Below are positions 25,184 to 34,195 of a stretch of DNA of 64,000 nt, piece by piece. Every line of letters starts with the position of its first letter. Position 1 is the first letter of the stretch. Source of the stretch: Gemmatimonas groenlandica. Its GTDB lineage: Bacteria; Gemmatimonadota; Gemmatimonadetes; Gemmatimonadales; Gemmatimonadaceae. The translations under genes were made by a program, and so were the position numbers. Location: the NCBI RefSeq assembly GCF_013004105.1, contig NZ_CP053085.1, positions 3,472,001 to 3,536,000 of the forward strand, given 5' to 3'. The notes beneath the pieces are model-generated. The model was not told where the DNA came from, made no database searches, and saw nothing but the letters and a program-made list of their open reading frames with translations.

Positions 25184-27748
25184 TCAGTTTTGAGACGCAT
25201 CAGCCGAGACCGGCTCGGCGCGCTTGCTATGGAAGGCCTTGCTGTTCACCACACCCATCACGAACGACGAGAACTTGTACTTATTGCGTTCGGCATCGCG
25301 CGTGATCGTGCGCACCGTGGTCTGGTCGTAGTCTTCGACACGACGCCCCAACGCGTACGCCATCAGGTTCTCGGTGAAGTTTCGCATCAGCGGCACCGGC
25401 CGCTTGAGGAGTGCCTTGCTGAGATCGATCGGCGTGGTCAGCGCCGTGCCATCGTACAACTGACCGCGCGTATCCAGCAGCGCGCCGTTCTCGCGATAGC
25501 GCAGCTTGCCGGTCACGTCGAAGTTGTCGAGCGCGAGTCCGATCGGATCCATGAAGTTGTGGCACGAACGGCAGGTCGGATTGGCGCGGTGCATTTCCAT
25601 GCGTTCGCGCGTCGTGAGCTGCTTGCCATCTTTGGAGCCGGCGGTCTGTTCGAGGTCGGGGATATTCGGTGGAGGCGGTGGTGGCGGCGTGCCGAGCAGC
25701 ACTTCCATCACCCACTTGCCGCGCAGCACCGGCGACGTGCGGTTGCCCAGCGATGTCTGTACCAGCACGCTGCCGTGTCCGAGCACACCACGACGCTGGT
25801 CGTCGGCGTACGCCACTTTGCGGAAGCCTTCTCCGGTCACATTCGGAATGCCGTAGTGCTTCGCCAGTCGCTCGTTCACGAAGGTCGAATCGGCCGTGAA
25901 CATGGTGAGCACGCTGCGATCGTTGCGCACCACGTCTTCGAAGAACAACTCCGTTTCGCGCTGCATCGACTGCGCGAGCTTGAGATCGAAGTCGGGGAAC
26001 AGGAACGCGTCGGGGTGCACTTTCTCGAGGTCCTGCAGGCGCAGCCACTGCGCGGCGAAGCGCGTGGCCAACGCGTCGGCGCGCGGATCGGCCAGCATGC
26101 GCTTCACCTGCGCCTGGAACACGGCCGGCGTATGCAGCGTCTTCGTGCGCGCAGCCGCCAGCAGGCGATCGTCGGGGATGGTGCTCCACAGGAAGAACGA
26201 GAGACGCGTGGCGAGTTCGAGATCGTCGATGTTGTAGTCGGTGCCCGCGGCCGTGGTGGTCGGCTCCTTCTCGAAGCGGAACACGAAGTACGGGCTGGCG
26301 AGCATGGCCTGCAATCCCAGTCGCACGCCTTCTTCAAAGGCGTTGTCACCGCCGTTCTTGGCGCCCTGATCGTAGAACTTCATCAGGCTCGCCTTGTCGT
26401 TCGCCGTGAGCGGACGACGATAGGCGCGCGTGCCGAGTCGCGTGAAGATCTGTTCGGCGCAGGCGCGCTGCTGCGTGGCGGCCGTGGGTGCGCAGGTGAA
26501 GACGCGCTTGCGGCTGGGCGAGTCGGAGACGCCGGTGACGCGATACGGGCCCGCGACGAACACTTCCATGAGCGGCGGCGGCTCGGTGGTCCCGGCGGCG
26601 CCGGTGCCACTCGACGCGCGCGACCACTCATGCGGCTTGATCAGGTCTTCGTACGGTCCTTCGGCCGATTTCGCGAAAGCGACGGACACCTTGCGCTGTC
26701 CCGCCTTCACCTTGATCGGTTCGCTGCGGATGTAGTCGGCGCCCAGCGGTGCGTCGGCCGATTCGCCGTTGCGCGCAATGCCACGATCGTAGCGCAGCAG
26801 CGCCACGCGCTCGCCGTCGATGGAGACGTCGAGGTCTTCTACCGGGCGACCGACGCCACCGCCGACATTGAGCCGGAATTCGTACTCGCCATCGGCCGGG
26901 AAGGTGTGCAGCAGCACCAGTCCCCCGCGCGTGCCGTACGGCGTGCCGTCGACATGATCCCACGGATGCTGTGACGCGAACGGCGACGTCTTGTACGTGG
27001 CCTGACCGACTGGCGCCTTGCGATCACCGATCGCCATGCGGCTGACCGCGGCGGCGGCGTTGAGGTAGCCCTCGAGCAACGTCGGCGACAGCGACTGCAC
27101 GTCGGAGATGTTGTCGAAGTTCGCGCTCTTGGTGTCGAGCGGCAGCCAATCGCCGGAGGTCACTTCGAGGCTCAGCAAGTCACGGATGACACGCTCATAC
27201 TCAGGGCGATTCAACCGCTGGAAGGTGCGCGTGCCGGGATTCACCGGTGCGGCGCCATCGACCACGCGTTCGAGCGTCTCGACGAGCGCGTCGAGGGTAT
27301 CGCCGGTGGGACGCTTCGATCCCGGCGGCGGCATCATCTGCGCGCGCAGCTTGCGGATCATCTTCTCCGAGGTCGGCAACGCGGCATTGGCCGACGTGAC
27401 CGAGTAGCTCTTGAGGTCGAGATTGCCGCGACGCTGCGTGGGGTTGTGGCACCCGGCACAGTAGCGCTGCACGACATCGTCGAGCGCACCCATCGTGATC
27501 CCGCGCGCACCGGCAGATTCACGCGTGAACGCGCGCCCCGTGCCGTTGGTGGCGCGCATCGGATGCAACACCGGATGCGTGGCGGGCAGGCGGCTTGGCC
27601 GCGTGCCAATCGTCGTGGACACCGAGCTCGCGATGATAGCGTGCGATGACGGCGTCGTGGATTTGGTGATGACCGGATCGGACGTCGACGACGATGCCAT
27701 CATCGTCACCGACGTGATCATTCCGGACAACGCGAGCAAAAGCTTCAT
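25184..27748 (-). CDS. DUF1592/DUF1588/DUF1585 (PSD-type) c-type cytochrome-like protein
   Basis: The ATG at 27748 is chosen because an AGGAG site precedes it and a signal peptide follows ('KLLLALSGMITSVTMMASS'). An N-terminal 'YCAGCH' is a c-type heme site within the DUF1587-type region, and 'CRSCHN' near residue 750 is a second CxxCH in the DUF1588 part. Between lie 'FQRLNRPEYERVIRDLL' (DUF1587), a carbohydrate-binding-like beta domain (about 230-370), 'FTRLGTRAYRRPLT' (DUF1595), 'LATRLSFFLWSTIPDD' (DUF1592) and the closing DUF1585. A Pro-rich loop precedes the second heme motif. It is the first gene of an operon with DUF1552 and ankyrin proteins. Confidence 0.9.
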   Translation of the reverse strand: MKLLLALSGMITSVTMMASSSTSDPVITKSTTPSSHAIIASSVSTTIGTRPSRLPATHPVLHPMRATNGTGRAFTRESAGARGITMGALDDVVQRYCAGCHNPTQRRGNLDLKSYSVTSANAALPTSEKMIRKLRAQMMPPPGSKRPTGDTLDALVETLERVVDGAAPVNPGTRTFQRLNRPEYERVIRDLLSLEVTSGDWLPLDTKSANFDNISDVQSLSPTLLEGYLNAAAAVSRMAIGDRKAPVGQATYKTSPFASQHPWDHVDGTPYGTRGGLVLLHTFPADGEYEFRLNVGGGVGRPVEDLDVSIDGERVALLRYDRGIARNGESADAPLGADYIRSEPIKVKAGQRKVSVAFAKSAEGPYEDLIKPHEWSRASSGTGAAGTTEPPPLMEVFVAGPYRVTGVSDSPSRKRVFTCAPTAATQQRACAEQIFTRLGTRAYRRPLTANDKASLMKFYDQGAKNGGDNAFEEGVRLGLQAMLASPYFVFRFEKEPTTTAAGTDYNIDDLELATRLSFFLWSTIPDDRLLAAARTKTLHTPAVFQAQVKRMLADPRADALATRFAAQWLRLQDLEKVHPDAFLFPDFDLKLAQSMQRETELFFEDVVRNDRSVLTMFTADSTFVNERLAKHYGIPNVTGEGFRKVAYADDQRRGVLGHGSVLVQTSLGNRTSPVLRGKWVMEVLLGTPPPPPPPNIPDLEQTAGSKDGKQLTTRERMEMHRANPTCRSCHNFMDPIGLALDNFDVTGKLRYRENGALLDTRGQLYDGTALTTPIDLSKALLKRPVPLMRNFTENLMAYALGRRVEDYDQTTVRTITRDAERNKYKFSSFVMGVVNSKAFHSKRAEPVSADASQN

Positions 27749-27912
27749 GCCGGCTACTCCTGAGGACTGCGACGTACGATGACGTCGCCCAGCCAACTCG
27801 TTCGATGATCCGGCAGGAAAGGGGGCCGGATATCCATGAAAATTACGTCGGTATTGCGAAAGTCGCTGAGAAACGTTGCAACCCGTGTGCCCATGTTCGT
27901 GATCAGAAGCAA

Positions 27913-27947
27913 CGCGCGGTGACCGTCGTATAGACGATCACCGCGCG
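27913..27947. terminator. Hairpin terminator of the ketopantoate reductase operon
   Basis: An inverted repeat pairs GCGCGGTGA (27914-27922) with TCACCGCGC (27938-27946), continued inward by CGTC/GACG. It lies 30 bp past the stop at 27977 of the leftward gene. The remaining bases 27749-27976 hold the start region of the DUF1592 gene and nothing else recognisable. Confidence 0.65.
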
Positions 27948-27976
27948 CAAGATGGTTCAGTTTCGTTCAGCGACGC

Positions 27977-28954
27977 TCAGTGCATGGCGCTCTGCGCGGT
28001 CGGCAGCAGCACGGCGTAGAGCACGTCGTGCACGGGCGTCGGTACGCCATGCGCGCGACCGATGCGCACCACGGCGCCCGTTTGCGCTTCGAATTCCGAC
28101 GGCCGTTCGGCCATGAGATCGCGTTGCAGCGACGTCGAACCGTCCGCCGGCAGACTATCGTAGCGCGCCCAGACGCGGTCGATCGCGTCGGCTGGCCACT
28201 CGACACCAACGGCCCGACCCACGTTTCGCACTTCGTAGAGCGCGGCATCGATCAACGCCCGCGACGCGGGCACCGATCGTACGACACCGAACGATACGCG
28301 CGCCGCGGCGCCGACGGCGCCGATGGGTTCGATGAACAGGAACTTCTCCCACTGCGCCACGCCCATGTCATCGGGCATCTGGGCGACGAGTCCGGCGCCG
28401 CGAAGGGCGGCGGCGAACCGGGAGATCTGGGCGTAGGCCGCCGCATGCACGGGCGCACCGGCCCGCGGACCGAACTCGATGATCGGCGTCACGGCCGTGT
28501 GGCGGATGTGTCCGGGGGCCACCTGTTCGACCAGCACCCGGCCCAGCCCCTCGAGCACGTTGCCGTCACCCAGCTCGGCGGCCAGGAGTTGGCTGGCCTC
28601 GACCCCGTTCTGGACGGGAATCACCGCCGTCGCTGGCCCGACCAACGGCCGGAGCGACCGCGCGAGGTTCGCGATCTGCGTGGCCTTCACGCACACGAGC
28701 ACAACGTCAACGACACCGACCGTCCCGGGATCGTCGGTGCATTGGACCGACGGCAACGTGAGATCGCCGTCGATGCTTTCGAGGATGAGACCGCGCGTCT
28801 GGAGCGCCGCCAGCGTGGCGCCGCGCGCGATGAATACGACGTCGTGGCCGGCCTGTTGAAGACGGGCACCGAGCACGCCGCCAATGGCACCCGCCCCGAC
28901 GACGGCGACGCGCAGCCGGTCCAGCTGGCGCGCCGCCGTGTCGGTATTCGTCAC
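27977..28954 (-). CDS. 2-dehydropantoate 2-reductase (ketopantoate reductase family)
   Basis: The product reduces 2-dehydropantoate to pantoate with NADPH in pantothenate/CoA synthesis, if it is the orthologue. The Rossmann motif is 'VAVVGAGAIGGVLGARL', followed by 'VVLVCVKATQ' (conserved Lys), 'VIPVQNGVEA' (QNG motif) and 'QWEKFLFIEPIGAVGA', which contains the catalytic Lys of the WEKF-like block. The late 'SSLQRDLMAERPSEFE' motif is represented by 'SLQRDLMAERPSEFEAQTG'. The GTG at 28954 overlaps the upstream stop by 4 bp (GTGA) and is preferred to a longer frame. Many genomes carry paralogues of this family, so the pantoate role is not certain. Confidence 0.9.
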   Translation of the reverse strand: MTNTDTAARQLDRLRVAVVGAGAIGGVLGARLQQAGHDVVFIARGATLAALQTRGLILESIDGDLTLPSVQCTDDPGTVGVVDVVLVCVKATQIANLARSLRPLVGPATAVIPVQNGVEASQLLAAELGDGNVLEGLGRVLVEQVAPGHIRHTAVTPIIEFGPRAGAPVHAAAYAQISRFAAALRGAGLVAQMPDDMGVAQWEKFLFIEPIGAVGAAARVSFGVVRSVPASRALIDAALYEVRNVGRAVGVEWPADAIDRVWARYDSLPADGSTSLQRDLMAERPSEFEAQTGAVVRIGRAHGVPTPVHDVLYAVLLPTAQSAMH

Positions 28955-29649
28955 GGCTTGCCGATCGAGAAGCCGGCGATGTGCGCATCGGTGTTGTGAC
29001 CCATGCGGAAACCCACCACGCCATCGGTGCTCTTGAGCTTTCCAGCGGCGACCAGCTCGGCCTTGCTGTAGCTGGCCACTTCGGTGCCGTTGATGATGCA
29101 CGAAACCTTGTCGCCCTTCACCTGCATGGCGATTTCCTGCGTCACCGGCTTGCCCTTCGCTTCGGCCTTGTGCACGGCCTCGCTGGTGCCGCCACGACCG
29201 TTCATCTGGAACGGTGCCGGGCCCATGCCGCGCACAATGAAGTTGCCGTTGCCGTAGGCGGCGCAGTACAGGTAGCTCTCGTTGTCCGTCCCCATGTCGT
29301 TCCCGCCCATGACGATACCGTACGGGTGCGGATGGTTGTTGAGGCCCATGTACTCACGCTCGGAGAACGTGGCCTTCACGACGTAGTCACCCTTCCCCTT
29401 CATCTCGGGGTTCCAGTAGGTGATCGCCGGTCCGGTCGTGGCGTGCATTCCCGGGCCCATCGCGACGAACTTGGCGCTGTCGACGGTCAGTCCGGCCTTC
29501 GCTTCTTTGCCGTCGACCTTGCCCATCCATCCCTTCATCTGGATGCCGCCCTTCACGGCGGTGGACTTCTCCATCTCTTGCGCCTGCACGAGCTGCGGAA
29601 CAAGGGCGAGGGCTGCGGTCGCGAGTGCGACCTGCATCGTACGCTTCAT
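28951..29649 (-). CDS. Secreted hypothetical protein, probable jelly-roll (LamG/DUF1080-like) fold
   Basis: The ATG at 29649 has a good AGGAGT site 7 nt upstream and gives a signal peptide ending 'QLVQAQE'. The mature part of about 210 residues has alternating strands such as 'YWNPEMKGKGDYVVKATF', 'HPHPYGIVMGGNDMG', 'GNFIVRGMGP', 'VSCIINGTEVASYSKAEL' and 'GVVGFRMGHNTDAHIAGF'. This order resembles concanavalin-like folds used in 3-keto-disaccharide hydrolases and carbohydrate-binding proteins, but no catalytic residue can be named. It overlaps the ketopantoate reductase gene by 4 bp although the two functions look unrelated. Confidence 0.68.
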   Translation of the reverse strand: MKRTMQVALATAALALVPQLVQAQEMEKSTAVKGGIQMKGWMGKVDGKEAKAGLTVDSAKFVAMGPGMHATTGPAITYWNPEMKGKGDYVVKATFSEREYMGLNNHPHPYGIVMGGNDMGTDNESYLYCAAYGNGNFIVRGMGPAPFQMNGRGGTSEAVHKAEAKGKPVTQEIAMQVKGDKVSCIINGTEVASYSKAELVAAGKLKSTDGVVGFRMGHNTDAHIAGFSIGKP

Positions 29650-29792
29650 CGGAATACTCCTGATGTGATTCGGTGGGACCGACCGCGAATGGCGGCGAGT
29701 CGGCAGACCTGAATGTTTGCGTCGAAATCCGATTGGCGATAGGGTGGAGCGAATTCCGAGACCGTGTTGTGTCACATTCCCCAGAGGTTTTG

Positions 29793-30566
29793 ATGCCTAT
29801 CGTGACGGAGCGCCTCCTCAATCGGCCGGTCTGGTTCGACTTGTCGACATCCGACTTGCCGGCGGCCAAGGCGCTGTACGCCGAGCTGTTCGGCTGGACG
29901 TTCGGCGACTCGCCGGCCGAGCTGGGCTTTTATACCATGGCCTTCGCCAAGGGGATCCCGGCGGCGGCAATCGCCCCGAAGATGCCGGGACAGGAGGCCG
30001 CCCCGGTCGCCTGGACGGTGTACTTCGGCGTCACCGACGCCGACGCGACGCTCGCCCGCATCACGGCCAACGGCGGCACGGTGATGGTGCCGCCCATGGC
30101 GATCCCGCCCGACCTGGGGCGCATGGCGATCGCCATCGACCCCGGCGGCGCGGTGTTCGGCCTCTGGGAGCACGGCACTTTCCATGGTGCCGGCGTCGAA
30201 GGTGAGCACGGCACGATGTGCTGGACTGAAGTGGCGTGCCGCAACGCTGCCGCCAACTCGACCTTCTACACGTCGGTGTTCAGCCTCACGGCGCAGCGCC
30301 TCCCCGGCGACGCCGTGGAGTACTACATCCTCCACGACGGCGAACCCGGCGTGGCCGGCGTCATGCAAATGGACGCCGCCTGGGAAGGCATCCCACCCTA
30401 CTGGATGCCGTACTTCGCGGTGGACTCCCTCGCCGCCGCCAACGCCACGCTCACGAAGCACGGCGGAAAGATCGTGAACGGCCCGATCCCGAGCCCGTAC
30501 GGCAAGATCATCGTCGCGCAGGACGCGCATGGTGCGGTGTTCTCGTATATGAGCCAGAACGACTGA
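29793..30566 (+). CDS. VOC-family (glyoxalase/bleomycin-resistance-like) two-domain protein
   Basis: The ATG at 29793 follows an AGAGG site. Two vicinal-oxygen-chelate modules are present: residues 10-125 ('VWFDLSTSDLPAAKALYAEL', 'VYFGVTDADATLARI', 'IAIDPGGAVFGLWE') and 135-257 ('CWTEVACRNAAANSTFY', 'YWMPYFAVDSLAAANATL', 'VAQDAHGAVFSYM'). The His/Glu metal ligands of dioxygenase members are partly missing, so it may bind rather than convert a small molecule. There is no signal peptide. The gene ends 4 bp before the hexamer array of element B and is convergent with the GxxExxY gene. Confidence 0.87.
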   Translation: MPIVTERLLNRPVWFDLSTSDLPAAKALYAELFGWTFGDSPAELGFYTMAFAKGIPAAAIAPKMPGQEAAPVAWTVYFGVTDADATLARITANGGTVMVPPMAIPPDLGRMAIAIDPGGAVFGLWEHGTFHGAGVEGEHGTMCWTEVACRNAAANSTFYTSVFSLTAQRLPGDAVEYYILHDGEPGVAGVMQMDAAWEGIPPYWMPYFAVDSLAAANATLTKHGGKIVNGPIPSPYGKIIVAQDAHGAVFSYMSQND

Positions 30567-30570
30567 ACGG

Positions 30571-30612
30571 CAACGGCAACAGCAACGGCAACAGCAACAG
30601 CAACAGCAACAG
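30571..30612. repeat. Tandem hexamer array, 7 copies of CAACRG (left arm of element B)
   Basis: Seven hexamers, two CAACGG and five CAACAG, begin 4 bp after the VOC stop codon and run into the palindrome; the last unit is part of the stem. Unit, orientation and position relative to the palindrome match the array in element A. Confidence 0.95.
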
Positions 30613-30742
30613 CGGGAACACGGAGACGACGGATTGCGCCGATTACACCGATAAGCAACTGCTTGATGAAAAGCGTGCGGTTCATCGCCGTTTGTTTATC
30701 GGTGTGATCGGTGCAATCCGTTCACTCCGTGTTCCCGCTGTT
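30608..30742. repeat. Palindromic element B (51-bp-arm hairpin)
   Basis: The left arm 30608-30658 and right arm 30692-30742 match as an inverted repeat at 45 of 51 positions, including an uninterrupted 18-bp outer stem (AACAGCGGGAACACGGAG) and a 10-bp inner block (ACACCGATAA). Four of the six mismatches would be G-U pairs in RNA read from the + strand. The 33-nt apical region has no obvious structure. The right arm ends inside the TAA stop codon of the GxxExxY gene. The element fills the whole gap between two convergent genes. Confidence 0.93.
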
Positions 30743-31139
30743 AACGATCCTTCAGCACACGAAAATCATCGGTCCAGATGATCCGGCGAAGCTCGGCCTT
30801 TGGCCCGAAGTTGAGCAGCAGCCCGATGTGGCAGTTCGACGCTTTGAGATAGCTGATCAACTGCGCTTCGTGCGCGGCGATGATACGTTCGCAGGCCTTC
30901 AATTCGACGATGACCTTCCCCGCGATGACGAGGTCGGCGCGGAACTCGCCGAGCACGACGCCCTCGAGGACGACGCGAAGAGAGACTTCGCGCTCAAACG
31001 ACATGCCACGCTTGGAGAGTGCAATCGGCATCGCGTTCGCATAGATACTTTCCGGATATCCCCACCCCAGTGCGTTATAGGTGTCGTAAAACGCACCGAT
31101 GATGTCGTGGGTGATCTCGCCGTGTAGCAGTTCGCTCAT
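30741..31139 (-). CDS. GxxExxY protein (PD-(D/E)XK nuclease-like)
   Basis: The defining motif is 'GWGYPESIY' at residues 25-33. The PD-(D/E)XK-like core follows: Glu in that motif, Asp in 'FRADLVI', the E-x-K of 'VIVELKA', then 'HEAQLISYL'. All putative nuclease residues are present, so the protein could cut or bind DNA; no member of this family has an activity I can cite. It is 132 residues, the usual size, with no signal peptide. It lies between argG (103-bp gap with a hairpin) and palindromic element B, whose arm reaches into its stop codon. The location beside a repeat suggests a link between the gene and the element. Confidence 0.88.
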   Translation of the reverse strand: MSELLHGEITHDIIGAFYDTYNALGWGYPESIYANAMPIALSKRGMSFEREVSLRVVLEGVVLGEFRADLVIAGKVIVELKACERIIAAHEAQLISYLKASNCHIGLLLNFGPKAELRRIIWTDDFRVLKDR

Positions 31140-31155
31140 GGCTCAGTGACAGAAT

Positions 31156-31195
31156 GAGAACGGGCCGATAACCTGGTGGCGACCGGCCCGTTCAC
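31156..31195. terminator. Hairpin terminator downstream of argG
   Basis: AACGGGCCG (31159-31167) pairs perfectly with CGGCCCGTT (31184-31192), with one further mismatch-tolerant extension on each side. It lies between the argG stop (31243) and the GxxExxY start (31139), both leftward, so it should separate their transcripts. Confidence 0.7.
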
Positions 31196-31242
31196 TCTGC
31201 TGCCACGCCGTCAGTGCGGCGTCAGTACTGCGCGAGCAAAAA

Positions 31243-32661
<1,419 letters not shown>

Positions 32662-32747
32662 TCAGCTCCTTGTTGGGTGGCGCGGTGGGCTGCAGAATGA
32701 CCGCACCGTCTCTGATGCGTGCCATGATCTACCGCCTGCCCTCTGCC

Positions 32748-33893
32748 ATGTCTCTGCCCCGCTTCCGCGCGCCGTTACGGCTGCTCGTCCTGCTGCTTGC
32801 TTCGACCGTCGCGCTTCAGGCGCAGACGTCGGACGCCCCGAAACCGAACACACGCCTCCCCAAAGTGCTCTTGATCGCCACCGGCGGCACCATCGCCGGT
32901 GTGCAGGACGCCCCGGGCTCGCTGGGCAGCTACCGCGCGGGTACACTGACCGCCGAGCAGATCATCGCGTCGGTGCCTGAGCTGTCGCGGTTTGCGCAGA
33001 TCGAGACGGAGCAGTTCTCGAATGGGCCAAGCACGTCGATCACCCCGGCGCAGTGGCTGGCGCTCTCGAAGCGGGTAGAGAAGGTGCTGAAGGATCGCGA
33101 TGATCTGGCCGGCGTGGTCGTCACGCATGGCACCGATCGGCTCGAGGAGACGGCGTTCTTTCTCTATCTCACGGTGCGTTCCGATAAGCCGGTGATCGTG
33201 GTTGGTGCGCAGCGTCCGGCCACCGGCATCAGCCCCGACGGGCCGATCAATCTGCTCGCCGCGGTGCGGGTGGCCGTCGCGCCGCAGGCCAAGAGCAAAG
33301 GCGTGATGGTGGTGATGGACGACCGCATCATCTCCGCTCGCGAGGTGCGCAAGATCTATCAACGCACCGGGGGATTCAGCGGCGGCGAGATGGGGATGCT
33401 GGGCGTCGTCGGCGGCAACGGCCCCGACTTTCTGTTCGCGCCGACGCGTCGCCACGGCGAGGACAGCGAGTTCGATATGCGGAAGGTGGATTCGCTGCCG
33501 CGAGTGGAACTGACCTACTCGTATCCGGGTGGCACGGGGCCGCGCTTCGATGGGCAACCCGACGGTGTGGCGGTCGCCACCAACGGCATGACGCGGGCGG
33601 AATCGGACGTCTACACGGCGCTGCGCCGTGCGGGGGTGGTGGTGGCGACGGTGTTCGCCTACGGCGACAACATGAGTGCCGCGCGCGATCCTGACGCACC
33701 ACGACCGGCTGCGCGCCCGGCTGCTCCGGGCGACAGCGCTCCCGCGCGCCCCGACTCCGTACGGGTGCCGCCAGCACCGGCGATGGTCACCGCGCAGCAC
33801 CTCACGCCGGCGAAGGCGCGCATTCTGCTCATGGTGGCGCTGACGCGGACAAAGGACCCCCTCGAGATCCAGCGGTACTTCCTGCGGTACTGA
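32748..33893 (+). CDS. Secreted L-asparaginase (type II-like)
   Basis: The protein hydrolyses asparagine to aspartate and ammonia. A signal peptide ('LRLLVLLLASTVALQAQ') indicates periplasmic location. The first catalytic Thr is in 'LIATGGTIAGV', and the second motif is 'VVVTHGTDRLEETAFFL' with the Thr-Asp pair and adjacent Lys-region. The usual 'RGxV...D' third part is changed: residues after 'GDNMSA' hold a Pro/Ala/Arg-rich insert of about 35 residues ('APRPAARPAAPGDSAPARP'), then 'LTPAKARILLMVAL' resumes the family C-terminus. ATG codons at 32724 and 32748 are both possible. It is divergent from argG; aspartate is an ArgG substrate, but no shared control is visible. Confidence 0.87.
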   Translation: MSLPRFRAPLRLLVLLLASTVALQAQTSDAPKPNTRLPKVLLIATGGTIAGVQDAPGSLGSYRAGTLTAEQIIASVPELSRFAQIETEQFSNGPSTSITPAQWLALSKRVEKVLKDRDDLAGVVVTHGTDRLEETAFFLYLTVRSDKPVIVVGAQRPATGISPDGPINLLAAVRVAVAPQAKSKGVMVVMDDRIISAREVRKIYQRTGGFSGGEMGMLGVVGGNGPDFLFAPTRRHGEDSEFDMRKVDSLPRVELTYSYPGGTGPRFDGQPDGVAVATNGMTRAESDVYTALRRAGVVVATVFAYGDNMSAARDPDAPRPAARPAAPGDSAPARPDSVRVPPAPAMVTAQHLTPAKARILLMVALTRTKDPLEIQRYFLRY

Positions 33894-34195
33894 GGAGGCC
33901 CGACCTCGGCGCGAACCCAGCCGTCACGAGGGGAGCGCGCCGGGACGCGCGGCGGATCTGCCGCAATGTGCCAATGCATGACAAGTGATTGCCGCGACGG
34001 TGTCGGGTCCCGTCGACGCTTTCCGATCTCTGAGAAGGGCAGCACCGCCGCGGGTCATCGCGAGTGCGGTGCCCGACGAACCGTGAGCCGATTCGCACCG
34101 GATCGCCGCCTCCTTGCACAGGTGAGCCGCGTTCGTCCGCACCCGCGAGCGCGCGGCGCGCTTCGTCTCCACTACTCGGACCGGAAACCCAGCTT
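33894..34195. other. Gene-free stretch of 302 bp
   Basis: No supported gene, RNA or strong hairpin is seen here. Short frames on both strands overlap and lack a ribosome-binding site. The right half is the probable leader of the beta-helix lipoprotein gene. Confidence 0.6.

Noticed and set aside
23318-26974. A 1218-residue open frame opposite the DUF1552/DUF1592 genes
   Set aside because: Its product is Arg/His-rich without domain features, and the other strand carries recognisable proteins with matching starts. It is a shadow of third-position GC.
30398-30685. Reverse frame encoding a Val-Ala repeat
   Set aside because: It reads through the hexamer array and the palindrome and overlaps the VOC gene; this is a repeat artefact.
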